From contig NZ_RQIH01000017.1 of NCBI RefSeq assembly GCF_003939025.1, positions 1 through 64,000 of the forward strand: 64,000 nt of DNA. Reading direction: 5' to 3'. The DNA comes from Rhizobium sophoriradicis (GTDB lineage: Bacteria > Pseudomonadota > Alphaproteobacteria > Rhizobiales > Rhizobiaceae). A model generated the notes under the pieces. It saw only the letters and a program-made list of their open reading frames with translations. It ran no database searches and was not told where the DNA came from. Position numbers and translations under genes: made by a program. Numbering within the stretch: the first letter of the stretch is position 1; each line of letters starts with the position of its first letter. Below are positions 15,724 through 23,116 of the stretch, in pieces.

Positions 15724-16530
15724 ATGACTGGAATCATGCAGGGTAAGCGCGGCCTCGTCATGGGCGTCGCCAACAACCACTCGATCGCCTGGGGAATTTC
15801 GAAGGCTCTCGCCGCTGAGGGTGCGGACCTCGCCTTCACCTATCAGGGCGAAGCGCTCGGCAAGCGCGTCAAGCCGCTTGCCGCCGAAGTCGGCTCGGAT
15901 TTCGTGCTGCCCTGCGACGTCGAGGACATCGCCTCGGTCGATAGCCTGGTCGATGCGATCGAACAGCGCTGGGGCAAGCTCGATTTCATCGTTCATGCCA
16001 TCGGCTTTTCCGACAAGAACGAGCTGAAGGGTCTCTACGCCGATACGACGCGCGAGAATTTCAGCCGCACCATGGTCATTTCCTGCTTCTCCTTCACCGA
16101 GATCGCCAAGCGCTGCGCGCCGTTGATGGAAGACGGCGGCGCGATGCTGACCTTGACCTACAATGGCTCGACGCGCGTCATCCCGAACTACAACGTCATG
16201 GGCGTCGCCAAGGCAGCGCTCGAGGCTTCGGTGCGCTATCTCGCCGCCGATTACGGCCCGCGTGGCATCCGCGTCAACGCCATCTCCGCCGGCCCGATCC
16301 GCACGCTTGCAGGCGCCGGCATCTCCGATGCGCGCGCGATCCTCTCCTGGAACCAGCGCAATGCGCCGCTGCGCAAGACCGTGACGATCGATCAGGTCGG
16401 CAGCTCGGCGCTCTACCTGCTCTCGGACCTTTCCGCCGGCGTCACCGGCGAAATTCACTTCGTCGACGCCGGCTTCAACATCACCTCGATGCCGACGCTG
16501 GATACGCTGCGCAGGGCAGACGTCGAGTAA
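15724..16530 (+). CDS. fabI: enoyl-ACP reductase (NADH)
   Basis: It reduces trans-2-enoyl-ACP in the last step of each elongation cycle. The 268-aa SDR protein starts MTGIMQGKRGLVMGVANNHSIAWG (dinucleotide site). It has Tyr156-x6-Lys163 (YNVMGVAK) matching E. coli numbering, and the preceding Tyr146 (LTYNGS). The start lies 4 bases after the fabB stop. Rhizobia often carry a second fabI elsewhere; this copy belongs to the fabA-fabB operon. Confidence 0.95.
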   Translation: MTGIMQGKRGLVMGVANNHSIAWGISKALAAEGADLAFTYQGEALGKRVKPLAAEVGSDFVLPCDVEDIASVDSLVDAIEQRWGKLDFIVHAIGFSDKNELKGLYADTTRENFSRTMVISCFSFTEIAKRCAPLMEDGGAMLTLTYNGSTRVIPNYNVMGVAKAALEASVRYLAADYGPRGIRVNAISAGPIRTLAGAGISDARAILSWNQRNAPLRKTVTIDQVGSSALYLLSDLSAGVTGEIHFVDAGFNITSMPTLDTLRRADVE

Positions 16531-16553
16531 ACGGCACCCGATAGGAAGCTCAA

Positions 16554-16590
16554 AGGCCGTGCGCAGATGATGCGCACGGCCTATTTTCTT
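16554..16590 (+). terminator. intrinsic terminator of the fabABI operon
   Basis: A perfect 11-base stem (AGGCCGTGCGC with GCGCACGGCCT), a 7-base loop, then ATTTTCTT, 24 bases after the fabI stop. Confidence 0.85.
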
Positions 16591-16624
16591 GCGATCGATG
16601 AAAGAACGGTTCGAGGCCTGAGCC

Positions 16625-17641
16625 TTATTTCTTCGCCCACAACACCTTGAAGCGGGCATTGCGGCAGGTTTCACCGCTTTCCCTGAATTCCGCCGCCAGA
16701 ACCGGCTCGTAGGGCAGGCCGCGATTGGCGACCAGCAGCAGTCGGCCGCCGCCGCGAAGGGCGGTTGCGGCGGTCTTGATCATCGCCTGGCCGAGCGACG
16801 GCTCGGCGGCATGGCCCTCATGGAAGGGCGGGTTCATGATGACGAGGTCGTATTTGTCCTTGACCGGCTCGCCCGCCAGATCGTGCCAGAAGAAGCGCGC
16901 AGGCGCGTTCGGGCAGTTCTCCGCCATATTGTCCCGCGCAGCCTCCAGGGCCGCGTGATTGGCTTCATAAAGGTCAAGGCGCCCCAGTCCGCGCGATCTC
17001 TGCGCCATCTCGACAGAGAGATAACCCCATCCCGCGCCAAAGTCGGCAACGTCGCCGGTAAAATCCTGCGGCAGGCGCGAGGCGAGCAGCTCAGATCCGG
17101 CATCGACACGGTCATGCGAGAACATGCCTGCCGTCGCATGGAAGCGGTCGTCGACGCGCACCGGCGCTTTCGCCAGCTTGGAAACGATGTCGCCGGCATC
17201 GGCCGGCCGGCCGAACCAGAAGGCGACGCCGTGATATTTCGGCATATGGTCGATGGCGAGGCCGAACCCTTCCAGGCGCTTGCGCAGCGGCTGGATGCCG
17301 TCTTCCTTGGCCCCGGCAACGACGATCAGGCCGCCCGTCCGCGTGCGGGCGATCGCAGCGGCGAGATTGGCCTCGTTCTCGCCCTTGTGCTTGGTGCAGA
17401 GCACGAGTGCGGCGTCATAATCCTCGCCGTCGATCTCCGGCTTGGCGTCGATCCGCTGCGCCAGAAGCTGCCGGTAGAGCGGCCGGAAGCCCTGGACGGC
17501 GCTGAGCGAGGCGGCAAAGCCTTCGGGCAGCTGAAAGCCTGCCTCGGCGCCGAGAAAGAGCACGCGCTCGCCCTCGCCGGGCGCCTCGACTGTGCCGCTG
17601 GCAAAGGGATGGAACAGGGTCTTCAGCGTCTCGCGGCTCAT
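16625..17641 (-). CDS. class I SAM methyltransferase, RsmC-like (16S rRNA guanine-N2)
   Basis: The 338-aa protein has an N-terminal degenerate methyltransferase-like half and a C-terminal catalytic half. The latter has SAM motif DFGAGWGYLS (about 203-212) and the N-6/N-2 methyltransferase motif VIMNPPFHEG (about 262-271), as in RsmC/RsmD, which methylates G1207 of 16S rRNA. The two-domain layout and NPPFHEG are typical for RsmC. Confident for the family, less for the exact position modified. Confidence 0.85.
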   Translation of the reverse strand: MSRETLKTLFHPFASGTVEAPGEGERVLFLGAEAGFQLPEGFAASLSAVQGFRPLYRQLLAQRIDAKPEIDGEDYDAALVLCTKHKGENEANLAAAIARTRTGGLIVVAGAKEDGIQPLRKRLEGFGLAIDHMPKYHGVAFWFGRPADAGDIVSKLAKAPVRVDDRFHATAGMFSHDRVDAGSELLASRLPQDFTGDVADFGAGWGYLSVEMAQRSRGLGRLDLYEANHAALEAARDNMAENCPNAPARFFWHDLAGEPVKDKYDLVIMNPPFHEGHAAEPSLGQAMIKTAATALRGGGRLLLVANRGLPYEPVLAAEFRESGETCRNARFKVLWAKK

Positions 17642-17655
17642 GGGTCTCGTCTCGT

Positions 17656-17712
17656 TAAAGCGTGTCGGGCAAAATTGTGCAGCGGTTTTGCGACTACGAC
17701 ATGCGCAAAACC
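17656..17712. repeat. short intergenic palindrome-type repeat
   Basis: AAAGCGTGTCG...GCAGCGGTTTTGCGAC...CGACATGCGC resembles the stretch at 61655-61700 and the GCAGCGGTTTTGCGAC-like stretch near 53277-53293. These are dispersed rhizobial intergenic repeats. Confidence 0.5.
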
Positions 17713-17717
17713 AGGAT

Positions 17718-17748
17718 ACAAAAAGGGCGCGGAAGATTCCCGCGCCCG
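17718..17748 (-). terminator. intrinsic terminator after pnp
   Basis: Read on the minus strand, GGGCGCGG-7 base loop-CCGCGCCC is followed by TTTTTG, 24 bases beyond the pnp stop. It ends the rimP-to-pnp gene cluster. Confidence 0.88.
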
Positions 17749-17771
17749 GAATTCAATCTGGGAGACGCGGC

Positions 17772-19910
17772 TTATTCGGCCGCTTCTTCCTTCTTCTTCT
17801 CGTTCGCGATCTCCTGGCCGGTGGCCTGGTCGACGACCTTCATCGACAGGCGAACCTTGCCGCGTTCGTCGAAGCCGAGCAGCTTGACCCAGACCTTGTC
17901 GCCTTCCTTGACGACGTCCTGCGTCTTGGCAACGCGCTCGGAAGCGAGCTGCGAGATATGGACGAGGCCGTCGCGGGCGCCGAAGAAGTTGACGAAGGCG
18001 CCGAAGTCGGCGGTCTTGACAACCGTGCCTTCGTAGATCTGGCCGATTTCAGGCTCGGCAACGATCGAGTGGATCCACTTGCGGGCCGCTTCGATTTCCT
18101 TGCCGGAAGAGGAGGCGATCTTGACGGTGCCGTCGTCCTCGATGTTGATCTTCGCACCGGTCTTTTCGACGATTTCGCGGATGACCTTGCCGCCAGAGCC
18201 GATGACCTCGCGGATCTTGTCGACCGGAATGTTCATGACTTCGATGCGCGGCGCGAATTCGCCAAGCTGGCCGCGGCTTTCGGTAATGGCCTTGGCCATT
18301 TCGCCGAGGATGTGTTTGCGGCCGCCCTGGGCCTGGCCGAGCGCGACCTTCATGATCTCTTCGGTGATGCCGGCGATCTTGATGTCCATCTGCAGCGAGG
18401 TAATGCCGTCGGCCGTACCAGCAACCTTGAAGTCCATGTCGCCGAGGTGGTCTTCGTCACCGAGAATGTCGGAGAGAACGGCGAAGCGGTCGCCTTCGAG
18501 GATCAGGCCCATGGCGATGCCGGCAACCGGCTTGGCAAGCGGAACGCCGGCATCCATCAGGGCGAGCGAGGTGCCGCAGACGGTTGCCATCGAGGACGAG
18601 CCGTTCGACTCGGTGATCTCGGAGACGACGCGCAGCGTGTATGGGAACTGCTCGGCCGACGGCAGCATCGGACGGATGGCGCGCCATGCAAGCTTGCCGT
18701 GGCCGATTTCGCGGCGGCCCGGGGAGCCCATGCGGCCGGTTTCGCCGACGGAGTAAGGCGGGAAGTTGTAATGGAGCAGGAAGCGCTCCTTGTACATGCC
18801 CGTCAGGCTGTCGACATACTGTTCGTCTTCGCCGGTGCCGAGCGTGGCAACGACGATCGCCTGGGTTTCGCCGCGGGTGAACAGCGCCGAACCGTGGGTG
18901 CGCGGCAGAAGACCGACTTCCGAAACGATCGGACGAACGGTTTCGAGGTCGCGGCCGTCGATACGGCTCTTGGTATCGAGGATGTTCCAGCGGACGATCT
19001 TGGCCTGCAGGTGCTTGAAGATCGCGCCGACTTCCTCGGCCGTGTACTTGGCTTCGCCTTCCTCGGGGAGGAAATGCGCCTTCACCTTTGCCTTGACGGC
19101 GTCGACGGCGGCGTAGCGGTCGGCCTTCTGGGTGATCTTGTAGGCTTCACGCAATTCGGCTTCCGCCAGGCCGAGCATTTCGCTTTCGAGCGCGGAATAG
19201 TCCTCCGGCTGGAAGTCGCGCGGCTCCTTGGCGGCAACTTCGGCGAGCTTGATGATCGCATCGAGAACCGGTTGGAAACCCCTGTGGCCGAACATGACGG
19301 CGCCGAGCATGACGTCCTCGGGCAGTTCCTTGGCTTCGGATTCGACCATCAGCACGGCGTCGTAGGTGCCGGCGACGACGAGGTCGAGGCTCGACTCGTC
19401 CATCTCGTCGAGATGCGGGTTAAGAACATATTCGCCATTGATGTAGCCGACGCGCGCACCGCCGACCGGGCCCATGAAGGGAACGCCGGAGAGCGTCAGC
19501 GCTGCCGAGGTCGCGACCATCGACAGGATGTCGGGGTTGTTTTCAAGGTCGTGCTGGATGACGGTGACGACGACCTGGGTGTCGTTCTTGTAGCCTTCCG
19601 GGAAGAGCGGGCGGATCGGGCGGTCGATCAGGCGGGAAACGAGGGTCTCGTTTTCGCTCGGGCGTCCTTCGCGCTTGAAATAGCCGCCAGGGATCTTGCC
19701 GGCTGCGTAGGTCTTTTCCTGGTAGTTGACGGTCAGCGGAAAGAAGTCCTGGCCGGGCTTCGGCGCCTTGGCCGAAACGACGGTGGCGAGAACGACGGTC
19801 TCGCCGTAGGTGGCGAGAACCGCGCCATCGGCCTGGCGGGCGATCTTGCCGGTTTCAAGCTTCAGCGGGCGGCCGGCCCACTCGATTTCCACGGTGTGTG
19901 TATCAAACAT
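17772..19910 (-). CDS. pnp: polyribonucleotide nucleotidyltransferase (PNPase)
   Basis: This is the 3'-to-5' phosphorolytic exoribonuclease of the RNA degradosome. The ATG at 19910 (MFDTHTVEIEW) follows AAGGACA and gives 712 aa. Two RNase PH domains carry FFPLTVNYQEKTYAAGKIPGG and FTRGETQ/GRREIGHGKLAWRA. A KH domain (IPVDKIREVIGSGGKVIREI, about 565-584) and an S1 domain (GTVVKTADFGAFVNFFGARDGLVHIS) follow. The open frame extends 24 codons upstream without a ribosome site. It lies downstream of rpsO, as in most proteobacteria. Confidence 0.97.
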   Translation of the reverse strand: MFDTHTVEIEWAGRPLKLETGKIARQADGAVLATYGETVVLATVVSAKAPKPGQDFFPLTVNYQEKTYAAGKIPGGYFKREGRPSENETLVSRLIDRPIRPLFPEGYKNDTQVVVTVIQHDLENNPDILSMVATSAALTLSGVPFMGPVGGARVGYINGEYVLNPHLDEMDESSLDLVVAGTYDAVLMVESEAKELPEDVMLGAVMFGHRGFQPVLDAIIKLAEVAAKEPRDFQPEDYSALESEMLGLAEAELREAYKITQKADRYAAVDAVKAKVKAHFLPEEGEAKYTAEEVGAIFKHLQAKIVRWNILDTKSRIDGRDLETVRPIVSEVGLLPRTHGSALFTRGETQAIVVATLGTGEDEQYVDSLTGMYKERFLLHYNFPPYSVGETGRMGSPGRREIGHGKLAWRAIRPMLPSAEQFPYTLRVVSEITESNGSSSMATVCGTSLALMDAGVPLAKPVAGIAMGLILEGDRFAVLSDILGDEDHLGDMDFKVAGTADGITSLQMDIKIAGITEEIMKVALGQAQGGRKHILGEMAKAITESRGQLGEFAPRIEVMNIPVDKIREVIGSGGKVIREIVEKTGAKINIEDDGTVKIASSSGKEIEAARKWIHSIVAEPEIGQIYEGTVVKTADFGAFVNFFGARDGLVHISQLASERVAKTQDVVKEGDKVWVKLLGFDERGKVRLSMKVVDQATGQEIANEKKKEEAAE

Positions 19911-20258
19911 ATCTTGTCCTTCAATGCGGGAGCACGCGCCATCGCCGATATCAGGGCGCAGCGCACAGTCGACCGCAATCAATGCGACGTATCACGGGCA
20001 AGACAACGAGAGGCTTTTCGTCTCAGCTTCCTCAGGAACCCTTGTTCCCGGGAAAACCGGGCCAAAGCTTCGAGAAGCTCTGGCCGAAAGCATCCGGCAA
20101 TCCTGCCCCATGACAGGTCAGCGGTTGGTTTGGCAGAACCGGCCCATCCGGGTCTGCCGGTCGTTCCTCCGCTTGAGATAGGGCGCGGCCGGAACATTTC
20201 ATCGGAACATCGTCCGAAACAGATCCGGCGGACGCTCGAAAGCGCCCGCCGGACAATT
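19911..20258 (-). other. rpsO-pnp intergenic leader
   Basis: No gene is visible. It contains the rpsO terminator hairpin (20224-20253) and, nearer pnp, small stem-loops (CCCGG-GAAAA-CCGGG around 20047-20061, and GCTTC-TCGAAGC). The latter are possible parts of an RNase III-processed pnp leader, known in enterics and only inferred here. Confidence 0.4.
20217..20254 (-). terminator. terminator-like hairpin after rpsO
   Basis: On the minus strand, TCCGGCGGGCGC-6 base loop-GCGTCCGCCGGA forms 12 pairs with one wobble. It starts 5 bases after the rpsO stop and is followed by a weak TCTGTTTC run. It probably gives partial termination before pnp. Confidence 0.7.
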
Positions 20259-20528
20259 TTAGCGGCGGATACCCAGGCTGGAGATCAGCTTGGAATAGCG
20301 GCCTTCATCCTTCTTCTTGAGATAATCAAGAAGCGAGCGGCGGCTCGAAACCATCGTCAGCAGGCCACGGCGGGAATGGTTATCCTTCTTGTGGTCCTTG
20401 AAGTGTTCGGTCAGGTTGTTGATGCGCTCGGTCAGGATCGCGACCTGGACTTCCGGAGAACCGGTATCGCCTTCGGCGGTTGCGTATTCCTTGATCAGCG
20501 CAGCCTTGCGCTCAGCAGTGATCGACAT
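20259..20528 (-). CDS. rpsO: 30S ribosomal protein S15
   Basis: The ATG at 20528 (MSITAERKAALIKEYA) gives the standard 89 aa. GDTGSPEVQVAILTERI, LTEHFKDHKKDNHSRRGLL and LLDYLKKKDEGRYSKLI match S15, which binds the central domain of 16S rRNA. The gene lies between truB and pnp, though separated from truB by an inserted hydrolase gene. Confidence 0.97.
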   Translation of the reverse strand: MSITAERKAALIKEYATAEGDTGSPEVQVAILTERINNLTEHFKDHKKDNHSRRGLLTMVSSRRSLLDYLKKKDEGRYSKLISSLGIRR

Positions 20529-20678
20529 CGGATGGTCCTTTCTATGAGAGGAGAAGAAGTCGCCAAAAGCCGGGATGCCGTCCAGCTTTGGCCGCGAATG
20601 CAATCGGGCGTACCCGATGCTGGCGCTGCCTATAAACCAAATAAGCAGCGATGGAAAGAGGGAGCCCCGCAGCAGCTT

Positions 20679-21530
20679 TCAGCGGCCCGTCATCGCGTCA
20701 CGGATCATCGCATTATAGCCTGCAGGATCCTGCAGCATGGCGAAATGGCTGGCGTCTTTCAGGATGACGAGCTTTGCGCCCGGAATTTCTTTCGCCATCA
20801 TCTCGGTATGATCGAGCTTTACGGCCTCATCATGATCACCGATGGCAAGCGTGACCGGCAGCGTGATCTTGCCAAGCTCCGTCGCCGTCCAGTTCGGCTG
20901 CGTCGCCCACATTTGCGAAATCTGCGTAACGAAGGCGTCGTATTCGTTCGGTGTCGGCGACAGCTTCCGGTATTGCTCGCCGGCGACTTTGATGTATTCG
21001 TTGAAGGTCTTGTTGCTCAGGACGTCCGGCTTGACGCCGTCCGTGGTGACATTGGCAGCCTGGGCAATGACCCGCGTCAGCCTTTCCGGATATCTCATCG
21101 CCATGTCGATGCCGATGATGCCGCCGTCCGACCACCCGACGAGCGTCACCTTGTCGATCTTCAGATAATCGAGCAGGGCGACATAATCCGATGTCATCAG
21201 ATCGTAGCCGAAAGGCTGCTGGCTGCGCGTCGAGCGGCCGTGACCGCGGCTGTCGGCAACGATGACCAGATGATCCCTGGCGAATTCGGCGATCTGGCGA
21301 CCCCAGACGCCGGTATTGCCAAGGCCGCCATGGATGAAAAGGATCGGATCGCCTTCACCATATTCGGCATAATACATCTTGATGTCGTTCACATCGGCCA
21401 TGCCGCTCACCTTCGGCGCCGGCATGGCAGGAAAGGCCGGAAGCTCGGCCCAGCGCTCGGCGGATTGCGCGCCGGCGACGGTCAGGACCATCGAAAAGAA
21501 CGTCAGTATTGCAATTGCGATTGCGCGCAT
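20679..21530 (-). CDS. secreted alpha/beta hydrolase
   Basis: A signal peptide (residues 1-24, ending AGAQSAE) precedes an alpha/beta hydrolase domain. It has oxyanion HGGLGNTGVW (about 67-76), nucleophile elbow GWSDGG (Ser about 135), acid Asp in AIGDHDEAV and catalytic His in DASHFAM (about 262). The substrate is unknown; similarity is to general esterase/peroxidase-like hydrolases. It is a lineage-specific insertion between truB and rpsO. Confidence 0.85.
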   Translation of the reverse strand: MRAIAIAILTFFSMVLTVAGAQSAERWAELPAFPAMPAPKVSGMADVNDIKMYYAEYGEGDPILFIHGGLGNTGVWGRQIAEFARDHLVIVADSRGHGRSTRSQQPFGYDLMTSDYVALLDYLKIDKVTLVGWSDGGIIGIDMAMRYPERLTRVIAQAANVTTDGVKPDVLSNKTFNEYIKVAGEQYRKLSPTPNEYDAFVTQISQMWATQPNWTATELGKITLPVTLAIGDHDEAVKLDHTEMMAKEIPGAKLVILKDASHFAMLQDPAGYNAMIRDAMTGR

Positions 21531-21606
21531 AATTCTCCCCTCGGGCCGTTATGGCCGGAAAGGAAGATATCGCATCGCCACCGCATGGCAACCGTCAGCT
21601 GTAAAC

Positions 21607-22539
21607 TCAGGCAAAAACCCGCTTTGGGCGAAACTCGCCCTGGCCGATCTCGCCGATCGCGATCAGCCTGCCGCGAGCCGTAGCATAAGCTTCGCTTTCG
21701 GCAATCGGCGCATCGCGGCCGCGCACCAGGATCGGATTGCCCATCTTCAGCCGGTGCGCCTGGTCGTCGTTGATGACGAGGTGAGGCAGGGCGGAAAGCG
21801 CCTCGCATGTGTCGATCAGCAATGCGTCGAGGGCGGCGAGCCGCTCATCCATGTCCTCGATCGCTTCGAGCGCCACGAGATTGGCAAGCGGCACCATGGC
21901 TTCTTCCTGGAAAGGCGCGACGAAAGTGCGCCGCAGGCCCGATATATGGCCGTAGCAGCCGAGCTCGCGGCCGAAATCGCGTGCAAGCGCCCGGACATAA
22001 GTGCCCTTGCCGCATTCTACTTCGAAATGCGCGGTATTCGCATCCGGGCAGGCAAGCAGGGTCAGCCGGAATATCTCAACTTCGCGTGAGGGAATCTCGA
22101 CGGCTTCCCCGTCGCGGGCCAGATCATAGGCGCGTTCACCTGCGATCTTGATGGCGGAAAACTGCGGCGGCACCTGGCTGATCGTGCCGATATAGCGGGG
22201 CAGGATATCGCGGATCTGCTGCTCGGTCGGGCGTCTTTCCGAGCTCTGGGTCACATCGCCTTCGAGATCGTCGGTAGCGCGCTCCTCGCCCCAGCTGACG
22301 GTGAACTCATAGATTTTCCGACCGTCCATCACATAGGGAACGGTCTTGGTCGCGTCGCCGAGCGCGATCGGCAGCATGCCGGAGGCAAGCGGGTCGAGGG
22401 TGCCGGCATGGCCGGCCTTCTGCGCCTTGTAGAGCCATTTGAGCTTGGAAACGGCTTCCGTCGAGCCGAAATCCACCGGCTTGTCGAGGATCAGCCAGCC
22501 GGAAATCGGCCGGCCCTTGGGTTTGCGTGGTTTGGACAT
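21607..22539 (-). CDS. truB: tRNA pseudouridine-55 synthase
   Basis: TruB makes the T-loop pseudouridine of tRNAs. At 310 aa it has catalytic Asp49 in KAGHAGTLDPLASGMLP, KIYEFTVSWGEERATDDLEG, and the RNA-binding Lys/Tyr elements (CGKGTYVRALARDFG). The C-terminus has a PUA-like part. It begins 12 bases after rbfA, the classical order. Confidence 0.97.
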   Translation of the reverse strand: MSKPRKPKGRPISGWLILDKPVDFGSTEAVSKLKWLYKAQKAGHAGTLDPLASGMLPIALGDATKTVPYVMDGRKIYEFTVSWGEERATDDLEGDVTQSSERRPTEQQIRDILPRYIGTISQVPPQFSAIKIAGERAYDLARDGEAVEIPSREVEIFRLTLLACPDANTAHFEVECGKGTYVRALARDFGRELGCYGHISGLRRTFVAPFQEEAMVPLANLVALEAIEDMDERLAALDALLIDTCEALSALPHLVINDDQAHRLKMGNPILVRGRDAPIAESEAYATARGRLIAIGEIGQGEFRPKRVFA

Positions 22540-22551
22540 GCGTCTCTTCTG

Positions 22552-22956
22552 TTATTGTTCGTCGTTGTCGCCGTCGAGATCGCGGCTCACCTCGGGCGAA
22601 CGCAAGAGCTCGTCGATCTTCTTGTAATTGTCGAAGCTGGTATCGTCGCGGAAACGCACCTCCGGCATGTATTTCATCTGCCGGAGCTGCGGTCCGAGCC
22701 GGCCGCGGATGAACTTCGCATGGCGGTTCAACGCCTCGATGACGATGCTGTGGTCGGAAACGCCGAGCGGCGTCACATAAGCGGTGGCGATCTTGAGGTC
22801 GGGCGACATACGCACTTCCGAGATTGAGATCACGGTTGCCTCGATGATGTCGTCGCGCACTTCGCCGCGCTGCAATACCTGGGTGATCGCGGCGCGGACC
22901 TGTTCGCCAACGCGCAGCATGCGCTGCGAAGGCGCGGAGGATGTTGGTCTGGTCAT
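22552..22956 (-). CDS. rbfA: ribosome-binding factor A
   Basis: RbfA is a KH-like 30S maturation factor acting on the 5' end of 16S rRNA. The ATG at 22956 (MTRPTSSAPSQRMLRVGEQV) gives 134 aa. It contains VISISEVRMSPDLKIATAYV and the late helix of LGPQLRQMKYMPEVRF, typical of RbfA. It lies between infB and truB. Confidence 0.95.
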   Translation of the reverse strand: MTRPTSSAPSQRMLRVGEQVRAAITQVLQRGEVRDDIIEATVISISEVRMSPDLKIATAYVTPLGVSDHSIVIEALNRHAKFIRGRLGPQLRQMKYMPEVRFRDDTSFDNYKKIDELLRSPEVSRDLDGDNDEQ

Positions 22957-23050
22957 TGTTATCTCTGTTTGCCGATGCGGCTGGGAATCGAACCCGTCAA
23001 AGGAGAGCGTCCATGACTCTTTTGGCTGCAAAGGTCAAGGCCGCCAGATA

Positions 23051-23086
23051 CCAGAAGCCATCCGCCGGCTGGCGGATGGCTTCTGG
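23051..23086 (-). promoter_or_regulatory. 16-base perfect hairpin in the infB-rbfA spacer
   Basis: CCAGAAGCCATCCGCC pairs perfectly with GGCGGATGGCTTCTGG across a 4-base loop. It lies 31 bases after the infB stop. No T-run follows on the minus strand, so it is more likely an mRNA-processing or 3'-end-stabilising hairpin than a full terminator. Confidence 0.6.
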
Positions 23087-23116
23087 AAAGCTGTTGTTGC
23101 GCGAGGCGCCTGGCGG

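Noticed and set aside
17592..21683. 1363-codon plus-strand open frame
   Set aside because: It is antisense to pnp, rpsO and a hydrolase gene. Long antisense frames are common in GC-rich genes with few stop codons, and the product is low complexity (Asp/Gly/Arg-rich) without domains.
22975..23050. tRNA-like GGGTTCGATTCCC in the infB-rbfA spacer
   Set aside because: The T-stem does not pair fully, there is no CCA end and no matching acceptor or anticodon arm.
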